This document shows, in pieces, positions 8,718 to 17,997 of a DNA stretch of 62,535 nucleotides. The notes under the pieces were generated by a model. It was not told the origin of the DNA. It saw only the letters and a program-made list of their open reading frames with translations, and searched no databases. Each line of letters opens with the position of its first letter. Position 1 is the first letter of the stretch. The position numbers and the translations under genes were made by a program. Location: the NCBI GenBank assembly GCA_031290255.1, contig JAITNW010000008.1, positions 1 through 62,535 on the forward strand, given 5' to 3'. Source of the DNA: Candidatus Nomurabacteria bacterium. GTDB lineage: Bacteria; Patescibacteriota; Saccharimonadia; Saccharimonadales; Saccharimonadaceae.

Positions 8718-9169
8718 CACTTGATTTTTTCCTTGACTAGGCGTGCTACGGTTGCACCATCGGCAGAACTGCCGACCAACATTTTGACTTTGCCAATAAT
8801 AACACCAATTTGAGCTATTTCGCCTTCTTTTAGACTGCTCAAGACATCGTCAATTTTTTCTGAGATTTCGGAGTCGCTCATTTGCTTTGGCAAATAACTC
8901 TCAATGACCTTCTTCTCGAATTCCTCACTTTCTACGAGGTCGCCGCGTCCGTTGGCTTCGTAGATGTCTATAGCCTCTTTGCGTTTTTTGACCTCTTTCA
9001 TGAAAAGCTTCTCGATCTCCTCGTCCGAAAGGCCCTTGTCGCGTTTTCCTTCTGCCACTTCGACATCAAGAATAGCTGATTTTAAGCCCCGTAATACTGT
9101 GACTCGTGGCTCGTCTTTGGCAAGCATTGCCTCCTTTAGATCTTCGGTAATTTTATCTTTTAGTGACAT
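8717..9169 (-). CDS. yqeY: YqeY/GatB-like domain protein
   Basis: This 150-residue helical protein matches the YqeY family, related to the tRNA-binding tail of GatB. Recognisable segments are [32 protein letters not shown] and the C-terminal IGKVKMLVGSSADGATVARLVKE. A role in tRNA-dependent processes is suggested for the family but not established. AAGGAGAGC precedes the ATG. It begins the adk-map-ftsA-ftsZ string. Confidence 0.9.
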   Translation of the reverse strand: MSLKDKITEDLKEAMLAKDEPRVTVLRGLKSAILDVEVAEGKRDKGLSDEEIEKLFMKEVKKRKEAIDIYEANGRGDLVESEEFEKKVIESYLPKQMSDSEISEKIDDVLSSLKEGEIAQIGVIIGKVKMLVGSSADGATVARLVKEKIK

Positions 9170-9217
9170 ATTGCTCTCCTTTTCTACTTATAGTATATCA
9201 TTTGTAATTCTTGGAAT

Positions 9218-9245
9218 GAAAAATACCCCTTTCGGGGTATTTTTC
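9218..9245 (-). terminator. rpsU intrinsic terminator
   Basis: The hairpin AAAATACCCC / GGGGTATTTT is flanked by A and T runs. It lies just downstream of rpsU and could work in both directions. Confidence 0.85.
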
Positions 9246-9253
9246 TAAAATTC

Positions 9254-9472
9254 TTATTTAAGACCTAGCTTCATGCGTTCGGCTTTTTCGGCCTTGCGTT
9301 GCTCGCGCAAAATTGCTTTTGTGCGTCGCTCTCTTTTGGAGAGAGGCTTACTAAAGCGCAAACCTTCCTTTGCGGTGGCAAGCACGCCACTCTGTAAAAC
9401 CTTGCGATTGAAGCGGCGGACGATGTTTTCGTTTGCCTCTGATTGGTCTTTTCTTGTTACTTTTACTGCCAT
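9254..9472 (-). CDS. rpsU: 30S ribosomal protein bS21
   Basis: This small basic protein of the 30S subunit sits near the mRNA exit channel and anti-Shine-Dalgarno. The 72 residues follow the bS21 pattern (FNRKVLQSGVLA, RERRTKAILREQRKAEKAERM). No Shine-Dalgarno is visible; a TAAAAT box lies 9 bases before the ATG. The gene is monocistronic with its own terminator. Confidence 0.95.
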   Translation of the reverse strand: MAVKVTRKDQSEANENIVRRFNRKVLQSGVLATAKEGLRFSKPLSKRERRTKAILREQRKAEKAERMKLGLK

Positions 9473-9532
9473 ATGGTTATTATTTTATCATATCTTGTCG
9501 AGATAGACAATGATTATTTACGCTAATTGGAA

Positions 9533-9672
9533 CGAACCGAGCGCAGCCTGTCTAGAGAGGCCCTTTTGCGTGCGCGCCCGTCTTTACGGGGCGCAGGCGC
9601 TGCAGTTGGCTGGAATTAGGGGCGTGCACGCCCCTCTTCCACATCCTCTCTAGACAGGCTGCGCTCGGTTCG
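9533..9672. repeat. 140-bp element with perfect 28-bp terminal inverted repeats
   Basis: The arms 9533-9560 and 9645-9672 are exact reverse complements (beginning CGAACCGAGCGCAGCCTG). The 84-bp centre contains smaller hairpins (for example AGGGGCGTGCACGCCCCT) and no ORF. No target duplication is obvious. It fills the gap between the rpsU upstream region and the 3' end of recJ and may be MITE-like or a long RNA hairpin. Confidence 0.85.
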
Positions 9673-9692
9673 CCCAAAAGTGCGTTAGCGCT

Positions 9693-11297
9693 CTAGAAGT
9701 CTACATCTACTATTCGGCCTTCTACGGTGCGGCGATTGTTCCATTCGTTGAGAGTTAGGGTGAATTTGATGTGGATTTCGGTGTTTTCTTCGAAGTTTAG
9801 CCAGTTTTGGGGGGCGAAGAAGGCCATTAGGCGGAGGGTTTGGCCTTGGTTGTCGCAAAGATTTAGGCTGAGGTGTTTTTCTTTGAGGATTTTGGTGTTG
9901 AGGATTTTGGCGGTGGTGCTGAAGACCGGTTCGCTGTTGCCTGCGCCGTAGGGTTCTAGGAGGCTGAGTTCGTCGCAGAGAGCTTCGGTGAGGTTGGTGA
10001 AGTTATCGACATCGAGATCTGATGAGGTCTTGAGGTATTTGTCTTGGTTGGGGAGTTTGAGGGATCTATAGAGGTCGTTGGCGCTGTTTGTGAAGTTTTC
10101 GAAATTAGAATTGGCAATCGTGAGGCCACAGGCGAAATTGTGTCCTCCGCCTTTCACTAGCATATTTTGGCAATGTGTGATACAGTATGCTAAATTAAAA
10201 TCACCGAAACTGCGACCACTACCCTTTAGGAGACCGTTCTCTACCTCTGTAAATACGAAGGTGGGTTTTTTGTGGGTTTCCATCAGTCTGCCAGCAATAA
10301 TGCCGATAACGCCTTCGTGCCAGTTCCCTTTTACGGTGATGATGGGTTGGTCGGCGATACCGGAGGATTCGAGTTCGGAGATGGCGGCGTCTTGGACTTT
10401 GCGACGTTCTTTGTTGAGCCGTTCTAATTCTGAGGCGAACTTGAAGGCTGCGGGGCGGGTTTTACTTATAAGCAGATCTAGCGAGGTATAGGCGCTACCC
10501 ATGCGGCCGCTGGCGTTGAGACGGGGTCCGAGTTGGAAACCGACTGAGTGGGTGGAGAGCGATTTGGGGTCAATGTTGCTGATTTTCATGAGTTCTTGGA
10601 GACCCGGACGTCGAGTTTTGGCGAGGACGCGGAGGCCCCAATAGACTAAAGTGCGGTTTTCGCCGGTGATAGGCATGGCGTCACAGATGGTGCCGATGGC
10701 GACGAGATCAAGGAGCCATTTTTCGGAGCCGTCACATTGGCCGTTATTTTGGTGCAGATTGAGGGCGCGGGCGACCTCAAAAGTGACGCCGACACCGGCG
10801 AGATCGTGCAAGGTTTTACCTCTTTTGGGGTTGATGGTGGCGATGGCGGACTTGGGTATTTCGGGGATTTCGTGGTGATCTGTGACTATGGTATCAATGC
10901 CTTGCTCTTTTAACTTTGCTATGACATGCTCGGAGCCACTACCGCAGTCTACTGTGATGGCGAGAGTGGCTTTTGTCTTAGCTATCTCTGGGATGGCGCC
11001 TAGATTCATGCCGTAACCGTCGCCAAAACGATCCGGTAGGATAATTTTGATGTCTTGGCAGCCGACAGATACAAGTGCGTCGTGCATAAGGGTGGAGGAG
11101 CAGACACCGTCGACATCGTAATCGCCGTAAATGACGATTTTTTCGTGGTTTTTGGCGGCGGAAAGGATGCGTGCGACGCAAATATCCATATCTTGGAGTG
11201 AAAAAGGATCGCTCAATGTTGCGTAGCGGGGGCTTAGAAAATCGTCGTCAAATCTGCGAGCCTTGAGGAGGCGTTGAAATAATATGCTGTAACTCAT
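9693..11297 (-). CDS. recJ: Single-stranded-DNA-specific exonuclease RecJ
   Basis: RecJ degrades single-stranded DNA 5' to 3' in recombination and repair. The 534-residue protein shows DHH-family motifs YGDYDVDGVCSS, TVDCGSG and VTDHHEIP, a DHHA1 region with GGGHNFACGLTI, and an OB-fold C-terminus. It lies 6 bases downstream of a winged-helix gene that carries the Shine-Dalgarno and probably the promoter. Confidence 0.95.
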   Translation of the reverse strand: MSYSILFQRLLKARRFDDDFLSPRYATLSDPFSLQDMDICVARILSAAKNHEKIVIYGDYDVDGVCSSTLMHDALVSVGCQDIKIILPDRFGDGYGMNLGAIPEIAKTKATLAITVDCGSGSEHVIAKLKEQGIDTIVTDHHEIPEIPKSAIATINPKRGKTLHDLAGVGVTFEVARALNLHQNNGQCDGSEKWLLDLVAIGTICDAMPITGENRTLVYWGLRVLAKTRRPGLQELMKISNIDPKSLSTHSVGFQLGPRLNASGRMGSAYTSLDLLISKTRPAAFKFASELERLNKERRKVQDAAISELESSGIADQPIITVKGNWHEGVIGIIAGRLMETHKKPTFVFTEVENGLLKGSGRSFGDFNLAYCITHCQNMLVKGGGHNFACGLTIANSNFENFTNSANDLYRSLKLPNQDKYLKTSSDLDVDNFTNLTEALCDELSLLEPYGAGNSEPVFSTTAKILNTKILKEKHLSLNLCDNQGQTLRLMAFFAPQNWLNFEENTEIHIKFTLTLNEWNNRRTVEGRIVDVDF

Positions 11298-11303
11298 TTG
11301 TTA

Positions 11304-11603
11304 TTATCCAATGGTTTTGTTCTGGGATTTGTTGCCACTCATCTGTTGACTCTTGATGACCATACTTTGGAGTTCTTTTAGAATGGGAAATTGTTTGTTG
11401 GTCTGATAAATATTGGAATTGCCTTTTTTGCTGACAATCAGGAAGCCGCCTTTGGATAATCTCTTGAGTTCTCGCTGGATGTTGCCGGGGTCTTCTTTGA
11501 TGAGTTTGGAGAGGCCTCGGACGTGGGTCTTGAAATCTGGGTATTTGGCGAATACGACAAGAATTTTGCGCCGTACACGGCTAGTGACAAAAACGTCTAA
11601 CAC
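11304..11603 (-). CDS. Small winged-helix DNA-binding protein
   Basis: This 99-residue protein resembles ArsR/MarR-like winged-helix regulators: an N-terminal RRKILVVFAKYPDF helix pair, a recognition region LIKEDPGNIQRELKRLSKGGFL and a wing KKGNSNIYQTNKQFP. It starts with GTG after AAGGAGGT. It precedes recJ in one transcript and may regulate that unit; the ligand is unknown. Confidence 0.75.
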   Translation of the reverse strand: MLDVFVTSRVRRKILVVFAKYPDFKTHVRGLSKLIKEDPGNIQRELKRLSKGGFLIVSKKGNSNIYQTNKQFPILKELQSMVIKSQQMSGNKSQNKTIG

Positions 11604-11685
11604 TTTTACCTCCTTATTAATGTCTATTTTACTGCAGGTTAGTCATTTTTACAACAAGAATAGAGCGTAAAAGTGTAAGCACGGG

Positions 11686-11691
11686 TATAAT
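11686..11691 (+). promoter_or_regulatory. Leaderless-type -10 box of priA
   Basis: TATAAT is followed by six bases (AAAGAT) and the priA ATG; no Shine-Dalgarno is present. Confidence 0.7.
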
Positions 11692-11697
11692 AAAGAT

Positions 11698-13617
11698 ATG
11701 AGATATTATGAGGTGATTCCGAATCGGATTTTTCGGGTTGGGAGCGGGGTGCTGACTTATGGTTCGGAAAAAGTTTTGGCTGTTGGGACGGTAGTTTTGG
11801 TGGGGGTGGGAAAACGGAATTGTGTGGGGATTGTAATTCGAGAAGTGAAAAAGCCAGATTTTGAGACTAGGGGACTCGAGGTGGTTGATGATGCAGTGTT
11901 GCCGACACATCTAGTGCAGGCGATTTTGTGGATGGCGGAATATTATGCGGTGACGCTCCCGGTGGTGGCGCAGAGTGTTTTGCCGAGGGGGGTGGAGAAA
12001 AGAAGGCGCGAGAGTAAGGTGACTAGGGTTGAGGCTGGCGAGAAGAAAGTTGATATTTTACTTAATTCTGCGCAGCAACGTGTTGTCCGGGAAATTTGGG
12101 AAGCCAAACCTAACACAGTGCTCTTGCATGGGATTACGGGGAGCGGGAAAACTAATGTTTACCTTAGTTTGGCCGAGAAAACCCTGAGCGAGGGAAAATC
12201 GGTGATTTTGTTGGTGCCGGAAATTGCTTTGACTTCGCAGTTGATTAGCAATTTTCAGGAGTATTTTGATAATGTCGCCTTGATGCACTCTGGTCAGACG
12301 GAAGCGGAGAGGCATTTGGTGTGGGAGAAGGTATTATTGGCAGAGGAGCCTCTGGTAGTGATTGGGCCGAGGTCGGCACTGTTTGCACCGGTGAGAAAAC
12401 TGGGGTTGGTTATTATAGATGAGGCGCACGAGCCGGCGTATATTCAGGATCAGTCACCGAAATATTCGGCGTTGCGGCTGGCGTCGACGATGGCGAAAAC
12501 TGTGCTGGGAACGGCGACGCCGACGGTGGCGGATTATTATTTGTGCGAACAACGCAACGCAGTGGTGGAGCTGAAAGAATTGGCAGTGAAATCTAATAAA
12601 AGTGCGGAGACTAGCGTGGTGGATCTGAAGGATCGGGTGAATTTTAAGAGACATCGGTTGATTTCGGATAAGTTGCTCGCTAGTATAGATAAATCGCTAA
12701 AAATGGGGACGCAGACACTGATTTTTCATAATCGGAGGGGGAATGCACCGCTGACGATGTGTGACAACTGCGGCTGGCAGGCGCTGTGCCCGGATTGCTT
12801 CTTGCCTTTGACGCTGCATACGGATAAGTTTGCCCTGCTCTGTCATACTTGTGGACAAAAATTACCGGTGCCGACGGGCTGCCCGGAATGTCGGAATGCA
12901 AATATTATTCATAAGGGGTTTGGGACGAAGCTGATTGAGACGGAGCTGGCGAAATTATTTCCGGAAGCGCGGTTGGCGCGATTTGATGCGGATACTTTGC
13001 CTGAGAAGCAAATGAAAAATGTTTATGCAGAGGTGAAGGCTGGTAGATATGACATTTTAATTGGTACTCAGAGTATTGCTAAGGGGTTTGATTTCCCGAA
13101 TTTAACGACTCTGGGGGTGATTCAGGCGGATGCACAGCTAGGCTTGCCGGATTTTAGTAGCGAGGAGCGGACTTATCAGCTTCTGGCGCAGGTGATGGGG
13201 CGGGCGAGGCGGGGACATCAAAATACGGAGATTGTGATTCAGAGTTATCAGCCGGAGCATCCGGTGATTCGGGCGGCGGTGGCTGGGGATTATCGGGGGG
13301 TTTATGATTATGTTCTGGGGGTGCGGAGGAAGTCGGGGTTGCCGCCATATCGGTTTTTGTTGAAGTTGTCTCTGGTTTATAAAACTGAAGTGGCGGTTTT
13401 GAAAAATATTGGCAAACTCCGAGATGAGGTGAAAAAAATTTCTGGTAAGGTAGAAATTAGTGTGCCAATGCCGGCTTTCCATGAGCGGACTCCGAGGGGG
13501 TTCAGTTGGCAGATTGTGGTGAAGTCTAAGTCTAGGGCTGAATTATTAAAAGTCCTTAATGGTTTGGGGGCTAATCCGCATTTGCATAGTTATTTGGATC
13601 CGGGGAGTTTGATTTAG
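11698..13617 (+). CDS. priA: Primosomal replication restart helicase PriA
   Basis: PriA recognises stalled forks and reloads the replicative helicase. The 639-residue protein has Walker A GITGSGKT near 145-152, the DEAH box at 241-244, a zinc-binding block of paired cysteines between about 355 and 400 (CDNCGW, CPDCF, CHTCG, CPEC), and motifs QSIAKGFDFPN and QVMGRARR in the second helicase lobe. It is preceded by a TATAAT exactly 6 bases before ATG and no Shine-Dalgarno. Confidence 0.96.
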   Translation: MRYYEVIPNRIFRVGSGVLTYGSEKVLAVGTVVLVGVGKRNCVGIVIREVKKPDFETRGLEVVDDAVLPTHLVQAILWMAEYYAVTLPVVAQSVLPRGVEKRRRESKVTRVEAGEKKVDILLNSAQQRVVREIWEAKPNTVLLHGITGSGKTNVYLSLAEKTLSEGKSVILLVPEIALTSQLISNFQEYFDNVALMHSGQTEAERHLVWEKVLLAEEPLVVIGPRSALFAPVRKLGLVIIDEAHEPAYIQDQSPKYSALRLASTMAKTVLGTATPTVADYYLCEQRNAVVELKELAVKSNKSAETSVVDLKDRVNFKRHRLISDKLLASIDKSLKMGTQTLIFHNRRGNAPLTMCDNCGWQALCPDCFLPLTLHTDKFALLCHTCGQKLPVPTGCPECRNANIIHKGFGTKLIETELAKLFPEARLARFDADTLPEKQMKNVYAEVKAGRYDILIGTQSIAKGFDFPNLTTLGVIQADAQLGLPDFSSEERTYQLLAQVMGRARRGHQNTEIVIQSYQPEHPVIRAAVAGDYRGVYDYVLGVRRKSGLPPYRFLLKLSLVYKTEVAVLKNIGKLRDEVKKISGKVEISVPMPAFHERTPRGFSWQIVVKSKSRAELLKVLNGLGANPHLHSYLDPGSLI

Positions 13618-13620
13618 TGA

Positions 13621-13734
13621 GAGAGCTCACTTTTCGCTCATATCCTTACATTATATTATTGAAAATAATGTAATGGTGCGGATATTCGGAAAAGTGAGAG
13701 AGCTCTCCCTTTTCGCTCATATCCTTACATTATA
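13621..13734. repeat. Intergenic inverted plus direct repeat
   Basis: AGAGCTCACTTTTC (13622 onward) pairs with GAAAAGTGAGAGAGCTCT ending near 13706, giving a long hairpin. The 26-base string starting CTTTTCGCTCATATCCTTAC occurs at 13630-13655 and again at 13709-13734. It fills the priA-def gap and may act as a terminator or be a small element with a partial duplication. Confidence 0.7.
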
Positions 13735-13763
13735 GCACAGTTTACAAAATAAGTCAAGTATGA

Positions 13764-13769
13764 TAAGAT
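13764..13769 (+). promoter_or_regulatory. Leaderless-type -10 box of def
   Basis: TAAGAT is followed by TGGGGT and the def ATG. The same six-base spacer TGGGGT occurs before the ROK gene at 21227. Confidence 0.6.
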
Positions 13770-13775
13770 TGGGGT

Positions 13776-14354
13776 ATGAAATCGAAGATTATTGTGACGC
13801 CGGACCCGAGGCTGAGGCAGAAGTCTGCTAAGGTGCAGGAGATTACGCCGGAGATTCAGGAGATTATTGCGAAGATGATCCGGGCTTCTGTGGAGTGGGA
13901 GAAGGAGCATGAGTTTGAGCTGTCGGCGGCTTTGGCGGCGCCTCAGATGGGGTTTAGTAAGAGGATTATTGTGGTGCGGGAAGATATGGGTAATAAGGCA
14001 AATGCGAGTTTTATTGCTTTGATTAATCCGGAGATTATTAAAAATGAGGGGAAGGTTGTGAAGGATTATGAGGGGTGTCTCTCGGTGCCGAAGGTTTATG
14101 GGCTGGTGCCGAGATACGGTAAGACTAGGCTGAAGGCGATGCTGGAGGACGGGACAGAGGTGAGGCTGAAAGCGACGGACTTTTTGGCTCGGACCTTGCA
14201 GCATGAGATTGATCATCTGGATGGGGTGTTGTTTATTGACCATATCAAGGATGAGAAGAATGCTTTTTTTGAGCTGGATGGCAAGGGGGATTTGCGACCA
14301 CTGGACTATGATAAGCATATAAAAAATAATAAGACGCTATTCCCCGATGAGTAG
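13776..14354 (+). CDS. def: Peptide deformylase
   Basis: Deformylase removes the formyl group from N-terminal methionine. The three family motifs are present: ALAAPQMG at about 50-57, EGCLS at 99-103 and QHEIDH with H143, E144 and H147, giving the Cys-His-His metal site. Length is 192 aa. It overlaps fmt by 8 bases, so the enzymes that add and remove the formyl group are co-expressed. The upstream signal predicts a leaderless mRNA. Confidence 0.96.
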   Translation: MKSKIIVTPDPRLRQKSAKVQEITPEIQEIIAKMIRASVEWEKEHEFELSAALAAPQMGFSKRIIVVREDMGNKANASFIALINPEIIKNEGKVVKDYEGCLSVPKVYGLVPRYGKTRLKAMLEDGTEVRLKATDFLARTLQHEIDHLDGVLFIDHIKDEKNAFFELDGKGDLRPLDYDKHIKNNKTLFPDE

Positions 14355-15231
14355 GCCGGTGGTGTTTTTCTTTGGGAATGAGCAGCTGGCGCAGGGGTTG
14401 ATGCGGGTGGTGACGCCGAGTTTTGATGCTTTGGTGAGAGAGGGGTATAAGATTGGGGCTTTAGTGTTGCCATCTGAAAATACCAAGAAGCCTTTGAAGA
14501 TTGCTGAGGTGGCGTATGGGTATGGTGTGCCGGTGTTTTATACGCGAAATTCTGGGGAGATTTTGGAGCTGGTGAGGGAGAAAAAGCCAGATATTGGGGT
14601 TCTGGCGTCTTTTGGGAAGATTATTCCGCAGGCGGTAATTGAGGCTTTTCCGATGGGAATTTTGAACATTCATCCTTCTCTGTTGCCAAAATATCGTGGG
14701 ACTACGCCTATCGAGAGCGCGATTCTTAATGGGGATAAGGAGACGGGGGTGTCGGTGATGGGGCTAGTGAAGGAGATGGATGCTGGGCCGGTGTTTGCTC
14801 AGGAAAAGGTGACGCTGAGGGGAAATGAGACGAAACAGGAACTTTATGAGAGGTTGGCTAGGCTGGGCTGGGCGCTACTGATCCGTGTGTTGGGAGATGT
14901 TGTAAGAAATAATGTAACAGGTGTGGAACAGAATAATTCTCAAGCTACTTTTACTAAAAAACTGGAGAAAAAAGACGGAAATATTGCCCCAAATGAATTT
15001 AGCGCGGTAGAAATTGAGCGACAGATAAGGGCTTATGCGGGTTTCCCGAAATCAAAATATGAGTTTTTTGGTGTGCCCTGCACTGTTATTCAGGGTCACA
15101 TTGAGGAGAATGTGGGGAGTGGACTGGAAATTGAGTGCAAGGATGGAAGATATTTGAGCGTTGATAGATTGGTGCCGGCGGGTCGCAAAGAGATGAGCGC
15201 GACAGAGTTCTTGAGGGGTTACGCTAAATAG
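14347..15231 (+). CDS. fmt: Methionyl-tRNA formyltransferase
   Basis: This enzyme formylates initiator Met-tRNA using 10-formyl-tetrahydrofolate. The catalytic region NIHPSLLPKYRG (N107, H109) and MDAGPV with the catalytic Asp are present, followed by a shorter C-terminal tRNA-binding domain. At 294 aa it is slightly below the usual 310-315. It overlaps def upstream and the convergent 15224 gene at its 3' end by 8 bases. Confidence 0.95.
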   Translation: MSRPVVFFFGNEQLAQGLMRVVTPSFDALVREGYKIGALVLPSENTKKPLKIAEVAYGYGVPVFYTRNSGEILELVREKKPDIGVLASFGKIIPQAVIEAFPMGILNIHPSLLPKYRGTTPIESAILNGDKETGVSVMGLVKEMDAGPVFAQEKVTLRGNETKQELYERLARLGWALLIRVLGDVVRNNVTGVEQNNSQATFTKKLEKKDGNIAPNEFSAVEIERQIRAYAGFPKSKYEFFGVPCTVIQGHIEENVGSGLEIECKDGRYLSVDRLVPAGRKEMSATEFLRGYAK

Positions 15232-15628
15232 AATCTTTGCTTGAGGTGACTTCGGCTTTGAGCTCTGAGGTAACCTCAGTGGCGATTTCTTTGTAGTTGG
15301 GACAATTCTGGTCTAGCCATTTGAGGCTGACATATTCACCGAGAAGCTCTGGAGAATCGTCGGTGGCGCCAATCTGGAGGAATTTTTGATAAGTAGGGTC
15401 GTTTTTGTAGTCACCGAGGCCGTCCAAGAATGCTTTTATTGTATCCTGATCGCCATCGATGATTTTCTCGAATTCCTCGATCTGTTCTTCAGAGAGATTT
15501 TCACTGATGCGCGCACCAACACGCTCTTCTAACTCCTCTTGAAGGTGCTCAAGCAGTGCGAGCTTTTCTGCTTCGGGCATATCGCCTTTACCAATTTCAT
15601 TGAGGAACTCATCGTCCAACCTAAACAT
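15224..15628 (-). CDS. DUF5663-like acidic protein
   Basis: This 134-residue acidic protein has a helical N-terminus (FLNEIGKGDMPEAEKLALLEHLQEELE split by short turns) that I recognise as similar to DUF5663 proteins common in Patescibacteria. No catalytic motif is visible. It lies between convergent fmt and upstream infB and overlaps the fmt end. The function is unknown. Confidence 0.7.
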   Translation of the reverse strand: MFRLDDEFLNEIGKGDMPEAEKLALLEHLQEELEERVGARISENLSEEQIEEFEKIIDGDQDTIKAFLDGLGDYKNDPTYQKFLQIGATDDSPELLGEYVSLKWLDQNCPNYKEIATEVTSELKAEVTSSKDSI

Positions 15629-15676
15629 ATCTTTATTCTCCTATTTCCCCCATTGTAGCATAAAAAAGCGTGAACG

Positions 15677-17452
15677 TTATGCTAACTTTTTCTTTTTGAC
15701 TTCGCGGGTGAAGAATTTGATGCGATCGCCAATTTCGAGGGTAATTTTCTTGGTGGTTTTGAAGGAGATACCGCCAATTTCGCCTTGTGCTAAGGCGGGG
15801 ATGTCGACTTTGCCGGCTTGGACGCTGGCAACTTCAACTTCTCCTAAGAGTTCTTTTTTGCGGTAAGCGCGGCCGAGTTCTCCTGGAGAGACGCGACCAG
15901 ATAGCACTTCGCCGCCGGCGATGATTTCGGTCTTTTCGGTGCGGAAAACGCCTTTTACGCTGAGTTCGCCGGTTGCGGTCTCGATGACTTCGGCGTCTAG
16001 CATATTTTCCATTTCAGTCTTGGCGTCATCTAATAATTCATAAATAACTCGGAAAGAGCGAATGGGGACGTTGTCGCGTTCGGCCATTTTGGCGATGGTA
16101 TTTGGGACGTCGACATTGAAGGCATAAATAACGGTGTTTTCGCCAACGGCAAGGTAAATGTCGTTTTCGGTGACTGGGCCAACGCCTGTGGCGACGATAT
16201 TGAGGGTGACTTCCCCGCTGGTGTCGATAAGCCTGAGAGAATCTACTACAGAGGTGACGCTGCCAAGCACATCGCCTTTGATGACGACGTTGAAGACTTT
16301 GGTGTTGTCTGCGGCGTTCATCATGCGGAGGAGGTCGGCGCTGGTGACGTTGGAGGAGGCGATTTCGCCGGTTTCAACCTGTGCGTTGAGCAAAGCAGCT
16401 TTGCGAGCTAGCTTCTCATCTGGAAATTCTTCGAATTTGTCGCCAAACTTTGGCAGTTCTTTGAAACCAGTGACGATGACTGGTGTAGATGGGCCGGCTT
16501 TACCTTTAGGACGATTGCGCCAATCTAGCATGGTGCGGACTTTGCCCCAAGCTTTGCCAGCGACTAGGAATTCGCCAACTTTGAGTTCGCCACCAGTGAC
16601 GAGTAGATTAACGGTGGCGCCTTTGCCGGTTTCCATGTGACTTTCGATCACGAGGCCTTCGGCTGGGATTTTTTCGTCGGCTTTTAACTCGTCCACGTCT
16701 GCGGTAAGGAGGATCATGTCTAGCAATTTGTTGAGGTTTTCGCCAGTTTTCGCAGAGACTGGAACCATGACGGTGTCACCGCCCCATTCTTCGGGGTTGA
16801 GGTTGAACTCGGTGGCGAGCTGGGTCTTGGTGCGGTCAATATTGGCACCCTCTTTGTCGATTTTGTTGAGCGCAATGATGATTTTGGCGTTGGCGGCTTC
16901 GGCGAATTTGATCGCTTCGGCAGTTTGGGGCTTGACGCCGTCATCTGTGGCAACGACTATGATGACAATATCTGTAAGCATGGCGCCGTGCTGGCGAATG
17001 GCAGCGAAAGCTTCGTGGCCGGGGGTGTCAAGGAGGGTAATCTTGCGACCTTCGTAATCTAGCTGGTAGGCAGAAATATGTTGGGTAATGCCACCGGCTT
17101 CGCCCTCAGCGGTCTTTTTGCCGAGGATGGTGTCTAGCAAGGTGGTCTTGCCGTGGTCAACATGGCCCATAATAGCTACTACAGGTGGCCTAACAACGGC
17201 GTCTTTGCTGAGTTCTCTCTTGATGCCGGGAAGTTTGGCAGAATTTTCTTTTCTGGCAAGACGGACGTTTTTGAAGCCGAGTTCGTCAATCATGATCTGG
17301 GCAGTCTCATAGTCGAGGCGCTGGTTGATGGTGGCCATGATGCCGTTTTTGAACAATTCCCCGATTAGCTGAGTAACAGATATGCCAAGAGATTTTGCTA
17401 GCTCATCTACGGTAATCGAGCCAGAGATTTGTATCACCTTATCTTCTTCCAT
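15677..17452 (-). CDS. infB: Translation initiation factor IF-2
   Basis: IF-2 is the GTPase that brings fMet-tRNA to the 30S subunit and promotes subunit joining. GHVDHGKT lies at about 96-103, with DTPGHEAF and NKID downstream, then domains II to IV. ATG 17452 (591 aa) follows AAAGGAG at good spacing; an upstream in-frame extension is unlikely. The N-terminus is very short compared with E. coli IF-2 (890 aa), retaining a single IF2_N helix domain ([12 protein letters not shown]). Confidence 0.96.
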   Translation of the reverse strand: MEEDKVIQISGSITVDELAKSLGISVTQLIGELFKNGIMATINQRLDYETAQIMIDELGFKNVRLARKENSAKLPGIKRELSKDAVVRPPVVAIMGHVDHGKTTLLDTILGKKTAEGEAGGITQHISAYQLDYEGRKITLLDTPGHEAFAAIRQHGAMLTDIVIIVVATDDGVKPQTAEAIKFAEAANAKIIIALNKIDKEGANIDRTKTQLATEFNLNPEEWGGDTVMVPVSAKTGENLNKLLDMILLTADVDELKADEKIPAEGLVIESHMETGKGATVNLLVTGGELKVGEFLVAGKAWGKVRTMLDWRNRPKGKAGPSTPVIVTGFKELPKFGDKFEEFPDEKLARKAALLNAQVETGEIASSNVTSADLLRMMNAADNTKVFNVVIKGDVLGSVTSVVDSLRLIDTSGEVTLNIVATGVGPVTENDIYLAVGENTVIYAFNVDVPNTIAKMAERDNVPIRSFRVIYELLDDAKTEMENMLDAEVIETATGELSVKGVFRTEKTEIIAGGEVLSGRVSPGELGRAYRKKELLGEVEVASVQAGKVDIPALAQGEIGGISFKTTKKITLEIGDRIKFFTREVKKKKLA

Positions 17453-17648
17453 CGCAGGCTCCTTTCTTAATAGACTAGTAGCACTAGCCCCCAATAAAAC
17501 TTCTTTTAAGTTTACATTAAATTTGTGGTTTGGTCAAGGTGGAGGGGTTCTGAAGTGAAAAAGACCTCTGCCCTTTGAGAGGTAGCGATAAGGAAGTATC
17601 ATTAAAAAATTTAATGAAAGCAGTCGGGATACGGTATTTGTAGGTTAA

Positions 17649-17765
17649 GAACGCATTTTTGTACGAGATAGATACCACACCCGCGAAAGGTGGGAACGGA
17701 TGATGGAGCAAACCATGAAAGTGGAGGGCGTAACGGAGCAACTTAAAATATATGCAGGATATTAG
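17649..17765 (+). pseudogene. Remnant of a TnpV-like transposon protein
   Basis: The frame reads RERWERMMEQTMKVEGVT followed by EQLK before degenerating to a stop. This resembles the C-terminal helix of TnpV proteins (family consensus close to MMEQTMKAEGVTEQLK, from memory) carried by Firmicutes integrative elements. Upstream the frame is closed by a stop, so only a fragment remains. Confidence 0.45.
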
Positions 17766-17939
17766 ATCTGGTGTTGTTCTACCTGCACATAAGCTAATAT
17801 CAAATGGTATTTCATTAAAATGAATTGAATTGCGTAGATTGCGAGTAAAATCTCTTGACTTCATACCTTTCAGAAAGCTTTCAAACAGCGATTTAAGTTT
17901 TGCACAATCTCTATTTTTTGAAAACCTTAAAATACAGTC

Positions 17940-17968
17940 TTGAGAAATCGGCTGTGATAATCTAAAAT
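17940..17968 (+). promoter_or_regulatory. Promoter of the 17998-19093 gene pair
   Basis: TTGAGA and TAAAAT are separated by 17 bases. The predicted start near 17975 leaves a short leader with the Shine-Dalgarno AAAGGAGAGG. Confidence 0.55.
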
Positions 17969-17997
17969 TCTTACTGAAAGGAGAGGAAGAAAATAAT

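Larger units (their letters stand above)
17453..17997. other. Gene-poor left part of a foreign-looking segment
   Basis: This 545-bp stretch has no intact gene. It holds a small hairpin (GACCTCTGCCCTTTGAGAGGT near 17563), a TnpV-like remnant, and the promoter of the 17998 gene. A long minus-strand open frame here reads as low-complexity and lacks a start signal, so I do not call it. Confidence 0.5.
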
